Below are positions 27,585 through 36,804 of a DNA stretch of 64,000 nt, in pieces; the stretch's first letter is position 1; the number at the start of each line of letters is the position of its first letter. The notes under the pieces were generated by a model. The model searched no databases. It was not told where the DNA came from and saw nothing but the letters and a program-made list of their open reading frames with translations. Both the position numbers and the translations under genes were made by a program. This DNA comes from Paracidovorax cattleyae (lineage in GTDB: Bacteria; Pseudomonadota; Gammaproteobacteria; Burkholderiales; Burkholderiaceae_C). Location: assembly GCF_900104515.1 (NCBI RefSeq), contig NZ_FNJL01000011.1, positions 105,737-169,736 on the forward strand, given 5' to 3'.

Positions 27585-28796
27585 ATGGCAAAAATCAAGC
27601 TGACCAAAAGCGTTGTGGACGCGGCTCAGGCACAGGCATGTGACGTTGAGCTCAGGGACACGATTGTCCCAGGCTTCTTATGCAAGGTTACACCAACCGG
27701 CCGGAAGGTCTTCATGCTCCAGTACCGGACGAACTCGGGCGTGCGGCGCAAGCCATCACTGGGCCAGTTCGGCGAACTCACCGTCGAGCAGGCGCGATCG
27801 CTGGCGCAGGACTGGCTGGCCGAAGTGCGGCGCGGCGGCGACCCCGGCCACGACAAGGGAGAAGCTCGCAGGGCGCCAACAGTCAAGGAATTGTGCACCC
27901 GGTTCATAGAAGACCATTCCAAGGTGCGCAACAAGCCCAGCACGCGCAGGGGTTACCAGTACCAGATCGACTCCTTTGTCATCCCGACCTTTGGTTCCAA
28001 GAAGGTCCACGAGGTGGACCGCAACGACATCACGGCGCTTATGAAGCGGATGGAGAAGTCCCCCACGCAGGCTAACCGCGTCCTCTCGCTCCTCCGCAAG
28101 ATGTTCAACCTGGCCGAACTGTGGGGATACCGGCCGGACGGCTCCAACCCTTGCCGCCATGTGCCCAAGTACCCGGAGAAAGGCTCGACCCGCCTCATCA
28201 CCGACGAGCAGATGGTCCGCCTGTTCGCCTATCTGGAGAAGGCAGAGGCAGAGGCACTGGAACATCCGACCATACTGTTAGCAATCCGGCTGCATTTCGA
28301 GTTCGCAGCCCGCATGTCGGAAATCTTGCTGCTGCAGTGGGACTGGCTCGACCTACCGAACGGCCGAGTCGTTTGGCCGGACAGCAAGACAGGCGGCATG
28401 TCCAAGCCCTTGAGCCAGGAGGCCCGAAGGTTGCTGTCGAACGCGCCTCGGTACGGCGACTCGCCCTACGTGTGTCCAGCCATCCTCGACCACAGCAAAC
28501 CGCTCAGCCCCAACTCTTACTACCCTGCTTGGCGGCGCATCCTCGAACGCGCAGGCGTGCCGAAAGTCGGCACCCACGGCATCCGCCATCGTTCGGCGAC
28601 GGACATTGCCAACTCCGGCGTACCAGTCAAGGTCGGCATGGCGCTGACCGCGCATAAGACGGTGGCGATGTTCATGCGCTATGTTCACACCGAAGACGAT
28701 CCGATACGGCAGGCAGCGGAATTGGTGGCCAACCGACGCAAGTCGGTCGTTGGAACTGACAAAAGAGTCGATGAACCTAGAACGCTAGGTTCGTAG
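27585..28796 (+). CDS. int: Tyrosine-type site-specific integrase
   Basis: 403 residues from the ATG at 27585 with AAGGAGAG upstream. The N-terminus (about 1-95) is the arm-binding DUF4102-like domain, followed by a SAM-like core-binding domain (about 105-190) and the catalytic domain with Arg in AARMSE, the HGIRHR box, a second His in TAHK and nucleophile Tyr in MRYVH. It sits directly beside the split tRNA-Leu, the usual place for the integrase of an integrative element. It would catalyse integration into and excision from that tRNA gene. Confidence 0.93.
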   Translation: MAKIKLTKSVVDAAQAQACDVELRDTIVPGFLCKVTPTGRKVFMLQYRTNSGVRRKPSLGQFGELTVEQARSLAQDWLAEVRRGGDPGHDKGEARRAPTVKELCTRFIEDHSKVRNKPSTRRGYQYQIDSFVIPTFGSKKVHEVDRNDITALMKRMEKSPTQANRVLSLLRKMFNLAELWGYRPDGSNPCRHVPKYPEKGSTRLITDEQMVRLFAYLEKAEAEALEHPTILLAIRLHFEFAARMSEILLLQWDWLDLPNGRVVWPDSKTGGMSKPLSQEARRLLSNAPRYGDSPYVCPAILDHSKPLSPNSYYPAWRRILERAGVPKVGTHGIRHRSATDIANSGVPVKVGMALTAHKTVAMFMRYVHTEDDPIRQAAELVANRRKSVVGTDKRVDEPRTLGS

Positions 28797-29044
28797 ACTC
28801 GTTTGGCCGGAGAACTCGTAGAGCAGATGAAAGGTGCCAGGACTTAGAGATGGACCGCGCCAATTCGGGCATTCGCGCTCGAAATTTATTTTTCGTTAAG
28901 AAGTGACAATAGACAAGCCCCCGACAGAACTGTGACGGGCTACAGTTTCTCCATCTCCCGCCGATACCCCGTGAAGGAGTGGCTGCCGCCAGTGGATGGC
29001 TAAGACGCCAACAGGCGCCTCACTTTCCAACTGGTAACGCAACC

Positions 29045-31214
29045 ATGAATGCACTCTTGCAACGCTACAACGTCGGGCGCCGCCTTGGCGTGGCGTTCGG
29101 CATCCTCATTCTGCTCTCCACCGTGCTGGTCGCCATGGGCTTGCTGACCATGGCCAGGGCGCATCGCGAACTGGACAGCATCGTCAACGGCAACATGGAA
29201 AAGGTGCGCCTCTCCAACGAGATGCTGGATGCCAACACCAACGTGCAGATCGGGCTGCTGTCCATCACCATCGTCGACGGCGATGCGGCCAACCAGGATG
29301 CTGAACATCGTGCAGCGCAACCGGGCGCGCTACAAGGCTGCGCACGATGCGCTGTCGGCGCTGTCGGCGCTGCCGGCGAACCCGGCCGAACGCCAGGCCA
29401 TGGCCGCGATCGAGAGCGCACGAGCCAAGTCGGTGCAGCTCAACAATCAGGTGCTGGCGCTGGGCGAGAAGGATCAAAACGCCCAGGCGCAGACATTGCT
29501 GCTGGGCGATGCCGCGGTGGCGATGGAGAAGCAGCAGGCGGCGATCCGCGCCAATGCCGATCTGCAGCGACGCCTGAGTCAGGAAGCTTATGCGGCGTCC
29601 TCGGCGGCGATGGCGCGTGGCCGCATCGTTCTGATCTCCGGCGGCCTCGCCGTCCTGCTGGTCAGCGGCCTGCTGGGCTGGACGATCACCCGTAGCCTGA
29701 CCGGGCCGCTGGGCCGCGCCACCCGCGCCGCTGAAGCCATCGCCGACGGACGCCTGGACAACGACGTGAGCACCGACGCCCGCGACGAACCCGGCCGCCT
29801 GCTGAGCGCGATGGATCGCATGCAGACCCAGTTGCAGCGCTTCTCCAGCGAAACCACGTTGATGATCGAACTGCATGCCGACAAGGACATCAGCCACCGC
29901 ATGCCGCAGGACTTCCCGGGCGTGTACGGCGAGCTGAGCAAGGGCATCAACACCATGATGTTCGAACACCTGGACGCCATCGTCGATGCCATCGGCGTGC
30001 TCAACGAATACGCCAACGGCGACCTGCGCCGCGACGCGCGCCGCCTGCCCGGCAGTCGTGCGGTGCTGCACGAGTCGATGGACGCGGCCAAGGCCAGCCT
30101 GCTGGCGATCAACACCGAGATCAAGCGCCTGGCGGCGGCCGCGGCCGGCGACTTCAGCGCCCGCGGCGATGCCGCGCACTTCCAGCACGATTTCCGCCTG
30201 ATGGTGCAGGACCTCAACGCAATGATGGAGGTCAGCGATCGCAACCTCGGCAAGCTGTCGGCGCTGCTGCAGGCCATCGCCGCCGGCGACCTGACCGCGC
30301 GCATGGACGGCGAGTTCCACGGCGTGTTCGCCACCATGCGCGACGACGCCAACGCCACCGCCGACCAGTTGACCGGCATCGTCGGCCGCATCCAGACCGC
30401 CGCGGTCAGCATCAATGCCGCCGCCAGCGAGATCGCCGCCGGCAACGACGACCTGTCGCGCCGCACCGAACAGCAGGCCGCCAGCCTGGAGGAAACCGCC
30501 GCCTCGATGGAGGAGTTGACCTCCACCGTCAAGCAGAACGCCGAACACGCCCGCCAGGCCAACCAGCTCGCCAGCGGCGCGGCCGCGGTGGCCTCGCAAG
30601 GCGGCGACGTGGTCGGTCAGGTGGTCACGACCATGAACGGCATCGAAGCCTCGTCGAAGAAGATCGCCGACATCATCGGCGTCATCGACGGCATCGCCTT
30701 CCAGACCAACATCCTGGCCTTGAACGCCGCGGTCGAAGCCGCCCGTGCCGGCGAACAGGGACGTGGTTTCGCCGTGGTCGCCAGCGAAGTGCGCACCCTG
30801 GCGCAGCGCTCGGCCAACGCCGCCAAGGAGATCAAGACCTTGATCGACGACTCGGTGACCCGCGTCGCCGAGGGCTCGGCGCTGGTCGACCGCGCCGGCA
30901 GCACCATGCAGGAGATCGTGACCTCGGTGCAGCGCGTCACCGACATCATGGGCGAGATCTCGGCTGCCTCGCAGGAACAGTCTGCCGGCATCGAGCAGGT
31001 CAACCAGACCGTGATGCAGATGGACGAGACAACCCAGCAAAACGCTGCGCTGGTCGAGGAAGCCACCGCCGCGGCGCGGTCTATGGAAGAACAAGCTTTC
31101 GGCCTATCCCAAGCGGTGGCACTGTTTAAGCTGGAAAAGGCTCCTAAATTAACGCAGCCAAACAAGGATATCGCCGCCCCGCGATTGGGTTCGCTAGCCT
31201 TGGTACCTCATTGA
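29045..31214 (+). pseudogene. Methyl-accepting chemotaxis protein, frameshifted in the sensor domain
   Basis: The frame from the ATG at 29045 gives a first membrane segment and the beginning of the four-helix-bundle ligand domain (RLGVAFGILILLSTVLVAMG, then [14 protein letters not shown]). At the GG at 29296-29297 the homology moves by one base into another frame ([19 protein letters not shown]), consistent with one extra G. The rest is intact to 31214: second membrane segment, HAMP, and the signalling hairpin with [33 protein letters not shown] and flanking QQ/EE methylation regions. Closest in style to Xanthomonadaceae receptors. Probably inactive cargo, though a single-base sequencing error cannot be excluded. 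Confidence 0.8.
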
Positions 31215-31345
31215 GAACCTATGGGGCGACGTGGCTCATTAAACACCGCGTTGACATGCAACCGCCGCAAGAATATCTAAAGCGTGGCGATCCAATTGCG
31301 TCCACGCTGCGTTAGCGACCGTTGCCGCGTCCGCATGGGTATAGA

Positions 31346-32269
31346 TCATTTTGCCTTGGTGGATTCTATAAAAGCACCAAGCTTTCCGAGATCATGAGAC
31401 CAGAAGATAGACAATCCCTGGTCCTGAGCTTGCTCAAGATTCAGCACCTTGAAGACACCGGCCAATGCAGCCACAGGAACAACTTGAACGGCGCCAAACT
31501 GCTTAATCCAGTATTCCGCCTTTACCGCAGCATCATTATTAAGGCGCTTAACGCTATTTGTTGCACTATTCGAAACTTTGCACTCGATCGGCATCAATCG
31601 CGTGTCGTGCAGGCGCACAACAATATCCGCCTTACGTGCACCCAACTTGCATTCAGCACAGAATTGCATTGCCTGCGGCCCCTTGACTATAGTGCTGATG
31701 GTTTCTGTCGGAACCTCTGCAAACCCAAGGCTGCGCAAATAGTCTTTTATTGTAGTCTCTTGGTTATTCTTTCCATCGTTACGCCGCTCAGTGGCAATGC
31801 GCTGCGCAGCCAGAAGCACCGAAGAGGCAAGCAGAGCCCTGTCGCGCTGTTCATCGGTAGGGTTGACGCCATCTTTCACCCACGGGAATCGATGCGGATC
31901 AATCACTTGCTCAATAACCTTGAAAACCTTAGATAGCGACTCAGGTTTTTTTCTCAAGATACCTGGTGCGATCGAGTCGACATCGGCGATTACTCGTAGG
32001 TCATCGTCAGAAATTGGCGGGCCAGCCAAGTATCGCAGCGCCTCGCCAAGCCCGAGTCCATAGGCTTCTGCCAGCTTGTCATTGGTGATGGCATGAGGAT
32101 TGAGATCACTCAACGTTTTGAACAGCAGCTCGAATTTGCCATTTGCTTGCTTGTAATGGCCTTCCCAAGAATCAGAGATAGCCAATCGTTCGGCTCGGAA
32201 CTGAGCGGCCGAAGTGGCGGCATCAGCGGCCAACTCAGCTTTGGTCCATCGAATGGGCGAGCTTGTCAT
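31346..32269 (-). CDS. Type II restriction endonuclease, XamI-like
   Basis: 307 residues. The start overlaps the methyltransferase stop by ATGA, giving a coupled restriction-modification operon. A candidate PD-(D/E)XK core is seen in KADIVVRLHDTRLMPIECKVSNSA, with Asp, then Glu and Lys on the next strand (IECK). The sequence around it (ATNSVKRLNNDAAVKAEYW) fits the XamI endonuclease family as I remember it; XamI itself cuts GTCGAC. The specificity here is inferred only from that likeness. Base composition is lower in GC than the backbone. Confidence 0.7.
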   Translation of the reverse strand: MTSSPIRWTKAELAADAATSAAQFRAERLAISDSWEGHYKQANGKFELLFKTLSDLNPHAITNDKLAEAYGLGLGEALRYLAGPPISDDDLRVIADVDSIAPGILRKKPESLSKVFKVIEQVIDPHRFPWVKDGVNPTDEQRDRALLASSVLLAAQRIATERRNDGKNNQETTIKDYLRSLGFAEVPTETISTIVKGPQAMQFCAECKLGARKADIVVRLHDTRLMPIECKVSNSATNSVKRLNNDAAVKAEYWIKQFGAVQVVPVAALAGVFKVLNLEQAQDQGLSIFWSHDLGKLGAFIESTKAK

Positions 32270-33852
32270 GCAGGCAATGCCTCTAGCCTGGGGATATGCA
32301 GACGTTCGATCTCTTTAGGCTCGAACTTTGTCAAACCACCAGAGTAAGTTCTACCACTCCCTGTGTTGATGTTGCTATTAAGCCACGCCACCAACCGCGC
32401 CATCACTCCCTGGGATAGCGGCTCACGTGGATAGAGCCCGTGAGCTATGTTGATATGCCGCGCGTCACATGCATTGAATGTGAACTGAGGCGGCCGGCGA
32501 GCCATATATGTACACAGGATTGGGGCCGGCGCCTTTAGGCCTACGGACCACCAAGCCTTACGGTGTTGCGCGATATAGCTCCTATCCGCACCATTAGTTT
32601 TTGCCCAAGACAAGAAAGCACTAATGCGCTTCTTCTCTTCTTTCGTGAACTCATCTAGCTCAGCCGGCAGATCGATTACACGACGCAAGACCTCGCAGGA
32701 TTGCAGTTGCGCGCCAGCAATTATTAAGTCTTTGGCTTTAGTGACTGCAGGAAGCTTGACGCGATCAGGCAGGCCCTTCGCGTGCTCCCCAGCAATCCAG
32801 ATGTCATTTGCACCTGTGACTTGCCCTCGATGGACCCGGAACAGCTCACCAAGCTCCATCTCTCCATCTGCAGGTGCAACAGATGGACGGACGATTATTG
32901 ACCAGCGGGATGCGGCTTCCAGCCGTTCCCGAGGAATGTCAGTCCCCCTAGTCAATCCGTTTAGGCAGTTCAACTCTTCCACCGCACGTACACGAACAGG
33001 CTCGACCGTCTCGCCGACTCGAAAGCAAGTAATTGCAGCCGTTGTCGCTGTACCAGGGAAGGCCTCGACGGTTGGTTCAAGCACGTGCAAAGCCACCCCA
33101 CCCAATTCATCTAGGAGGAGCTGGCGTAGCGCCGATCCGTAATTCACATCCATCCACTCTGCGGAAGTGATGAACGCTCCAATGTCGCCCGCCTTAGAAA
33201 GTAAGCGAGTTTTCAGGAAAAAGTGCAAATGAAGGCCAGCGAGCGCACTAGCTTTGATGCCGAGATAAGCGAAATGCGTGGCGTACCACGCTTTCCAAGC
33301 TTCGTCGATATCGTGATGCCGCACGTAAGGCGGATTGCCAATGAATGCCGTCACCCCCGCACAACGCGGCAGCGTGACTTGCCGATAGTCTTTGACCAAA
33401 ACCGTCGCCCGACCGACCCAGCCATGGGCACTCAAGTTCGCCCGCAGCATCAGCGCAGCAAGAGGGTCCATCTCCACTGCGACGAGTTGCGCATCAGGAA
33501 ATGCGAGCCCCGCTGCCAAAATGAAGCGACCCGAGCCCGCGCCAGGATCGACGATACGTGCGGGTACGCCCTGGCTAGACAGCCAAGTCATCATTGAGCG
33601 GACAATCGGCGCGGGCGTATAAACAGCCCCCGCTGCACGGCGCTGGGTAGCCGAGCGGATAGATGAGAAAGCCTCTCCGAGAGGATCAGCACCCTGCGCT
33701 ATCGCCTTACGGATGTTCTCGACGTCCTTGGACTTGAGGCCCAATACAGGGGCTGTCTTTGCCAGCTTACGCTCCGCTGCAGACAAGCAGCCTTGCCCAC
33801 CAATGAGGGCAAGGCAGAGGGCCACCAGTTCTTGCTCCGTCTGCAATTTCAT
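32266..33852 (-). CDS. N6-adenine DNA methyltransferase of the XamI-like system
   Basis: 528 residues. SAM-binding motif I is DPGAGSGRF, the acidic motif II region is VAVEMDP, and the catalytic motif IV is NPPY in FIGNPPYVRHHD. The order and the long C-terminal target-recognition part match gamma-class adenine methyltransferases. It should protect host DNA from the endonuclease encoded next, with which it overlaps by 4 bases. It also overlaps the small regulator gene upstream by 4 bases, so all three are one transcript. Confidence 0.9.
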   Translation of the reverse strand: MKLQTEQELVALCLALIGGQGCLSAAERKLAKTAPVLGLKSKDVENIRKAIAQGADPLGEAFSSIRSATQRRAAGAVYTPAPIVRSMMTWLSSQGVPARIVDPGAGSGRFILAAGLAFPDAQLVAVEMDPLAALMLRANLSAHGWVGRATVLVKDYRQVTLPRCAGVTAFIGNPPYVRHHDIDEAWKAWYATHFAYLGIKASALAGLHLHFFLKTRLLSKAGDIGAFITSAEWMDVNYGSALRQLLLDELGGVALHVLEPTVEAFPGTATTAAITCFRVGETVEPVRVRAVEELNCLNGLTRGTDIPRERLEAASRWSIIVRPSVAPADGEMELGELFRVHRGQVTGANDIWIAGEHAKGLPDRVKLPAVTKAKDLIIAGAQLQSCEVLRRVIDLPAELDEFTKEEKKRISAFLSWAKTNGADRSYIAQHRKAWWSVGLKAPAPILCTYMARRPPQFTFNACDARHINIAHGLYPREPLSQGVMARLVAWLNSNINTGSGRTYSGGLTKFEPKEIERLHIPRLEALPA

Positions 33853-34037
33853 CTCTTTTTTTCCTTGGAGGCAGCGAACAGGTCAGCCTGGCCCAGCAGC
33901 TCCTTCTCCGTAAACGTCCGCATGAAGTCGCGCAGTACATCGGAAGCGTGTCGATCCTGGGCGCGACAAGCCAGCACGAAAGCCTCGCGCAGCTTTTTTT
34001 CCACTCGGATCCGCATACCAGCGTCTTTAAGCGACAT
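33849..34037 (-). CDS. Small ribbon-helix-helix-like regulator of the R-M operon
   Basis: 62 residues from the ATG at 34037. The sequence MRIRVEKKLREAFVLACRAQDRHASDVLRDFMRTF has the pattern of a beta strand followed by two helices (ribbon-helix-helix), as in small dimeric repressors. It is the first gene of the operon, overlaps the methyltransferase start, and has a perfect 8-base inverted repeat 18 bases upstream. I infer autoregulation that sets the timing of methylase and nuclease. It could alternatively be an orphan antitoxin-like protein, but no toxin is next to it. Confidence 0.7.
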   Translation of the reverse strand: MSLKDAGMRIRVEKKLREAFVLACRAQDRHASDVLRDFMRTFTEKELLGQADLFAASKEKKR

Positions 34038-34054
34038 GGCGCAAGGATAGCATT

Positions 34055-34073
34055 GGATACACAATGTGTATCC
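34055..34073 (-). promoter_or_regulatory. Operator-like palindrome upstream of the R-M operon
   Basis: GGATACAC-AAT-GTGTATCC is a perfect inverted repeat with 8-base arms and a 3-base centre, ending 18 bases before the ATG at 34037. A -10-like TATCCT follows it on the minus strand, so a protein bound here would block the promoter. Confidence 0.65.
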
Positions 34074-34258
34074 ATCGAGTTGCGGCGGAAGTCACTAAAA
34101 AAGCGTCTCAAATTAGCCTGCGCGAGAGCTTGCAAGGCAGACAACTTGCGGTAGCAGCTGGGCATCCGCGCCCAGGCATAGCAGTGACTCCCCAGCTGTC
34201 TACCCCCACGCTAGAACCGGCTTGTACAGTAGCCCTGACACGCCACGGATGGTTGGGG

Positions 34259-35770
34259 ATGGCCGCGGGGAAAAACATCGCCAAAGGCGCTCTGATGAGT
34301 ACGGCCTACTGCGCCTCCTTCCTGCTGGCGTGGCACTGCTCCATGGACCAGTGGTACCTGCCAGCGGGGCTGCGCGCGGCGACCCTGCTGTTCATGCCGT
34401 ACCGCCTTTGGCCCTACCTGCTCGCCGGCGATGCGGCTGCGCTGCTGACGATCCGTGTTCCCATGGTGGAGCGCGGCGCCAGTCCGCTATGGGCCTATGC
34501 GAGCCCGTTCCTCTTGATGCCCTACGTCGCATTGGCGGTGCATGCCGCGCGCCGCCACTTGCCGCGGCTGCTGGACCAGGAGTACCTGCTGCTTCCTCTG
34601 TCCCTGGCATTGGCGCTGTGGAGCACGCTCTGCAATGTGGCCATGAACGTCACCCTGAAGGGCTACACGGCGCTCACTCCCATGGAGGCGTTGGCGCGCT
34701 ACTGGCTCGGCGACTACCTGGGCATGCTGATGTTCATCCTGCCGTCGCTGCTATGGCTGCGCCGAAAGGAGCCTGGGATCACTCGGCCACGATTGCCGAG
34801 GGATGTGCTCCTCAGTTGCGGGGCGGTGGTGGCCTTGTTCTTGGTCGCAGGCACAACGCATGACCATCTCTCGCACCAGATGCTCATGGCGATGATGGTC
34901 GTTCCAGCGATCGTGCTGACGCTACTGCATGGCTGGCGCGGCGCCGCCGTCGGCGTCGTGCTCGCCAATGTCGCCATCGGCATCATGCTTCCCGATGCCA
35001 TGACGCTGGCGGCCTACCATGCCGAGGCCTTCCGTGTGCAGGTCGCACTCGCGGGGGCCGCCACGGGCCTGTTCGTTTTCGGGTCTCGCCTGTCGATGGC
35101 ATTCGAGCGTGCGGGCCGCTTCCGGCACGAGCGGCAGGAGGCTTTGCAGTTCGCGCAAGCCAGCTATTTGCAGGCGGAGCGCACCCTGCGACGCCGCGTT
35201 GTGGAATACAGCGACCTCACCGTCCACATGAACAAGCTTCGAAAGGACATCGTGGCCCACCTGCGCGCCCGAGGGCAGCATGCGGCCGCCATGGAGATGA
35301 CGCGCAGCGGCGTGATCCAGGCGCAACTGCTGGATGAGTACGTCACGGCGCTGTATCCGCTGGGCATCGAGACGCATGGCCTGTTCGAGACATTCCGCTC
35401 CGTGGCCATGAGCAACCTGTGCGACACGGAATTCCGGTGCCGTCTGCGCGGAGATCCCATGCGGCTCTCGCTCGGGCTGCAGCTGGTAGCCTACCGTTGT
35501 GTGCTCAACGTGGTCGAGACCTTGCCGGCGGCCAAGCGACACCTTCTCAAGGCCCGGGTATGGCGAGCCGGGAACCGCCAAGGCATCGTGGTCTGCGTTG
35601 TCGCCGACGCATCCCCGTTGGATCGACAGCGCCCCATGGCCCGGGACGCCGATTGGGAGCTGGCGGCGCGGCTCAAAGTGCATGGCGGCACCTGCCGGCG
35701 CCGCCATGCCTACAGCCTCAGCTTTCTGGTGTCCGAATCGGTGGGCGAAGGGCTCAGTCTACGGCGCTGA
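34259..35770 (+). CDS. MASE1-domain membrane protein with degenerate kinase-like C-terminus
   Basis: 503 residues from the ATG at 34259; the frame is open further left but lacks a ribosome site. The N-terminal 300 residues hold about eight hydrophobic segments in the MASE1 pattern (WYLPAGLRAATLLF and WLGDYLGMLMF). A coiled segment (about 310-350) leads to a cytoplasmic domain with the layout of a histidine kinase (dimerisation helices, then a GHKL-like fold), but I see no clear H-box His and no GxGLGL box. Probably a signal receptor without kinase activity. It is convergent with the next gene, with a 17-base overlap. Confidence 0.7.
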   Translation: MAAGKNIAKGALMSTAYCASFLLAWHCSMDQWYLPAGLRAATLLFMPYRLWPYLLAGDAAALLTIRVPMVERGASPLWAYASPFLLMPYVALAVHAARRHLPRLLDQEYLLLPLSLALALWSTLCNVAMNVTLKGYTALTPMEALARYWLGDYLGMLMFILPSLLWLRRKEPGITRPRLPRDVLLSCGAVVALFLVAGTTHDHLSHQMLMAMMVVPAIVLTLLHGWRGAAVGVVLANVAIGIMLPDAMTLAAYHAEAFRVQVALAGAATGLFVFGSRLSMAFERAGRFRHERQEALQFAQASYLQAERTLRRRVVEYSDLTVHMNKLRKDIVAHLRARGQHAAAMEMTRSGVIQAQLLDEYVTALYPLGIETHGLFETFRSVAMSNLCDTEFRCRLRGDPMRLSLGLQLVAYRCVLNVVETLPAAKRHLLKARVWRAGNRQGIVVCVVADASPLDRQRPMARDADWELAARLKVHGGTCRRRHAYSLSFLVSESVGEGLSLRR

Positions 35771-36185
35771 TCTGCCAGGCGTTGCCTCCGCTGCCGGGCA
35801 CCACGCGCACGACGAAGCCCGAGGTCTGGTACACCACAGTGCCCACGGTGCTCGCCCCCTTCGCCGGCAAGGTCACGCGGGCCACGTCCGCCCCCATCGG
35901 CAGCACCCACAGCGTGTCGTTGACCCTGCCCACTGCGGCGCGCACCGTGCCCGCCACATCGTTGATCTGCAGGTACGTTACGCCATCGCGCTGGAACTCA
36001 TAGATGCGCCAGGCAGGGTCCAGCGCCAGGTTCCGGGCCTTCGGCAGGGCCTCACCCAGGCCGGCGGCCGCTGCAGGTGCTCCATGCCCACCATCAGGGC
36101 AGCATGCCTGCGCCGCATGGGCGCCAGCCAGCAGAACACCCGCCAGCGCGATACGGGCCAGCATGCTCGTCTTCTTCATCTCCAT
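35754..36185 (-). CDS. Secreted hypothetical protein, paralogue A
   Basis: 143 residues from the ATG at 36185 with AAGGA upstream. Signal peptide about residues 1-27 (LARIALAGVLLAGAHAAQA), then a Cys pair and a Gly/Ala linker. The core (GLGEALPKARNLALDP.WRIYEFQRDGVTYLQIND) is clearly related to the core of the protein at 36346-36702, so the two are paralogues. A periplasmic beta-rich fold is likely. Function unknown. Confidence 0.7.
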   Translation of the reverse strand: MEMKKTSMLARIALAGVLLAGAHAAQACCPDGGHGAPAAAAGLGEALPKARNLALDPAWRIYEFQRDGVTYLQINDVAGTVRAAVGRVNDTLWVLPMGADVARVTLPAKGASTVGTVVYQTSGFVVRVVPGSGGNAWQISAVD

Positions 36186-36345
36186 GACTCGTCCTTGTCC
36201 CCATCAGGGGAGCTTTCGCCTGCATTTCAGGCAGGCTCAAGGTACGTGGTCCGGAGCAGGCGACGGTTGACAACTCCAGGCGCGGCTCGAAGCCGGGATT
36301 GGGGCAACACGGGCTGCCGGCAGTGCTCAGTCTGAGGTGATGGTG

Positions 36346-36702
36346 TCAGGGCTGCTTGGCTGGATCGACGAACACGACGGGTGTTCCGGAAGCCGACCCG
36401 ATGGGTAACTGTTGCTGCGCGCCGGGCGTCACAACCAGGACGGTCAACACTTCATCCTGCAAAGAGTTGATCTGCACATACTTCACGCCGTCCTGCGTGA
36501 AGGTATAGACCTTGAAGCGCGGCGAGAGACTGACGTTCTTGGCGCCCGCAGGGATGCTTTCGCCAAGCCCCTGGACAACGTGTCCAACGGGAGATGGCGA
36601 CTCAGCTGCAGCAACAGATGCGCTCGCGATCGCTGCAGGCAGTAGGGCGACCTGCAGAAGGGAACGAAATGCTGTCCATGCCCATCTCCTCAAGGTTCGC
36701 AT
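36346..36702 (-). CDS. Secreted hypothetical protein, paralogue B
   Basis: 118 residues from the ATG at 36702; the frame also opens at a TTG five codons upstream. Signal peptide about residues 1-34 (hydrophobic core LLQVALLPAAIASASVAAA). The mature core (GLGESIPAGAKNVSLSPRFKVYTFTQDGVKYVQIN) matches the paralogue next to it in length and order. Both could be chaperones or adaptor-like periplasmic proteins, but nothing in the sequence shows a function. Ends in a short Pro/Ala tail. Confidence 0.7.
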   Translation of the reverse strand: MRTLRRWAWTAFRSLLQVALLPAAIASASVAAAESPSPVGHVVQGLGESIPAGAKNVSLSPRFKVYTFTQDGVKYVQINSLQDEVLTVLVVTPGAQQQLPIGSASGTPVVFVDPAKQP

Positions 36703-36804
36703 TTGCGACGCCGCCAAGCTACTCCCTGAACGACTTCGCCGGCAAGCACCAGCATTACCACCTCGTCTACAAAACTGGACAAGAAGGACCAGCTTGATGC
36801 CAGT

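Noticed and set aside
27335..27607. N-terminal extension of the 26699-27334 protein up to 27607
   Set aside because: The extension reads through the tRNA remnant and the island start. The ATG at 27334 gives the family-like start.
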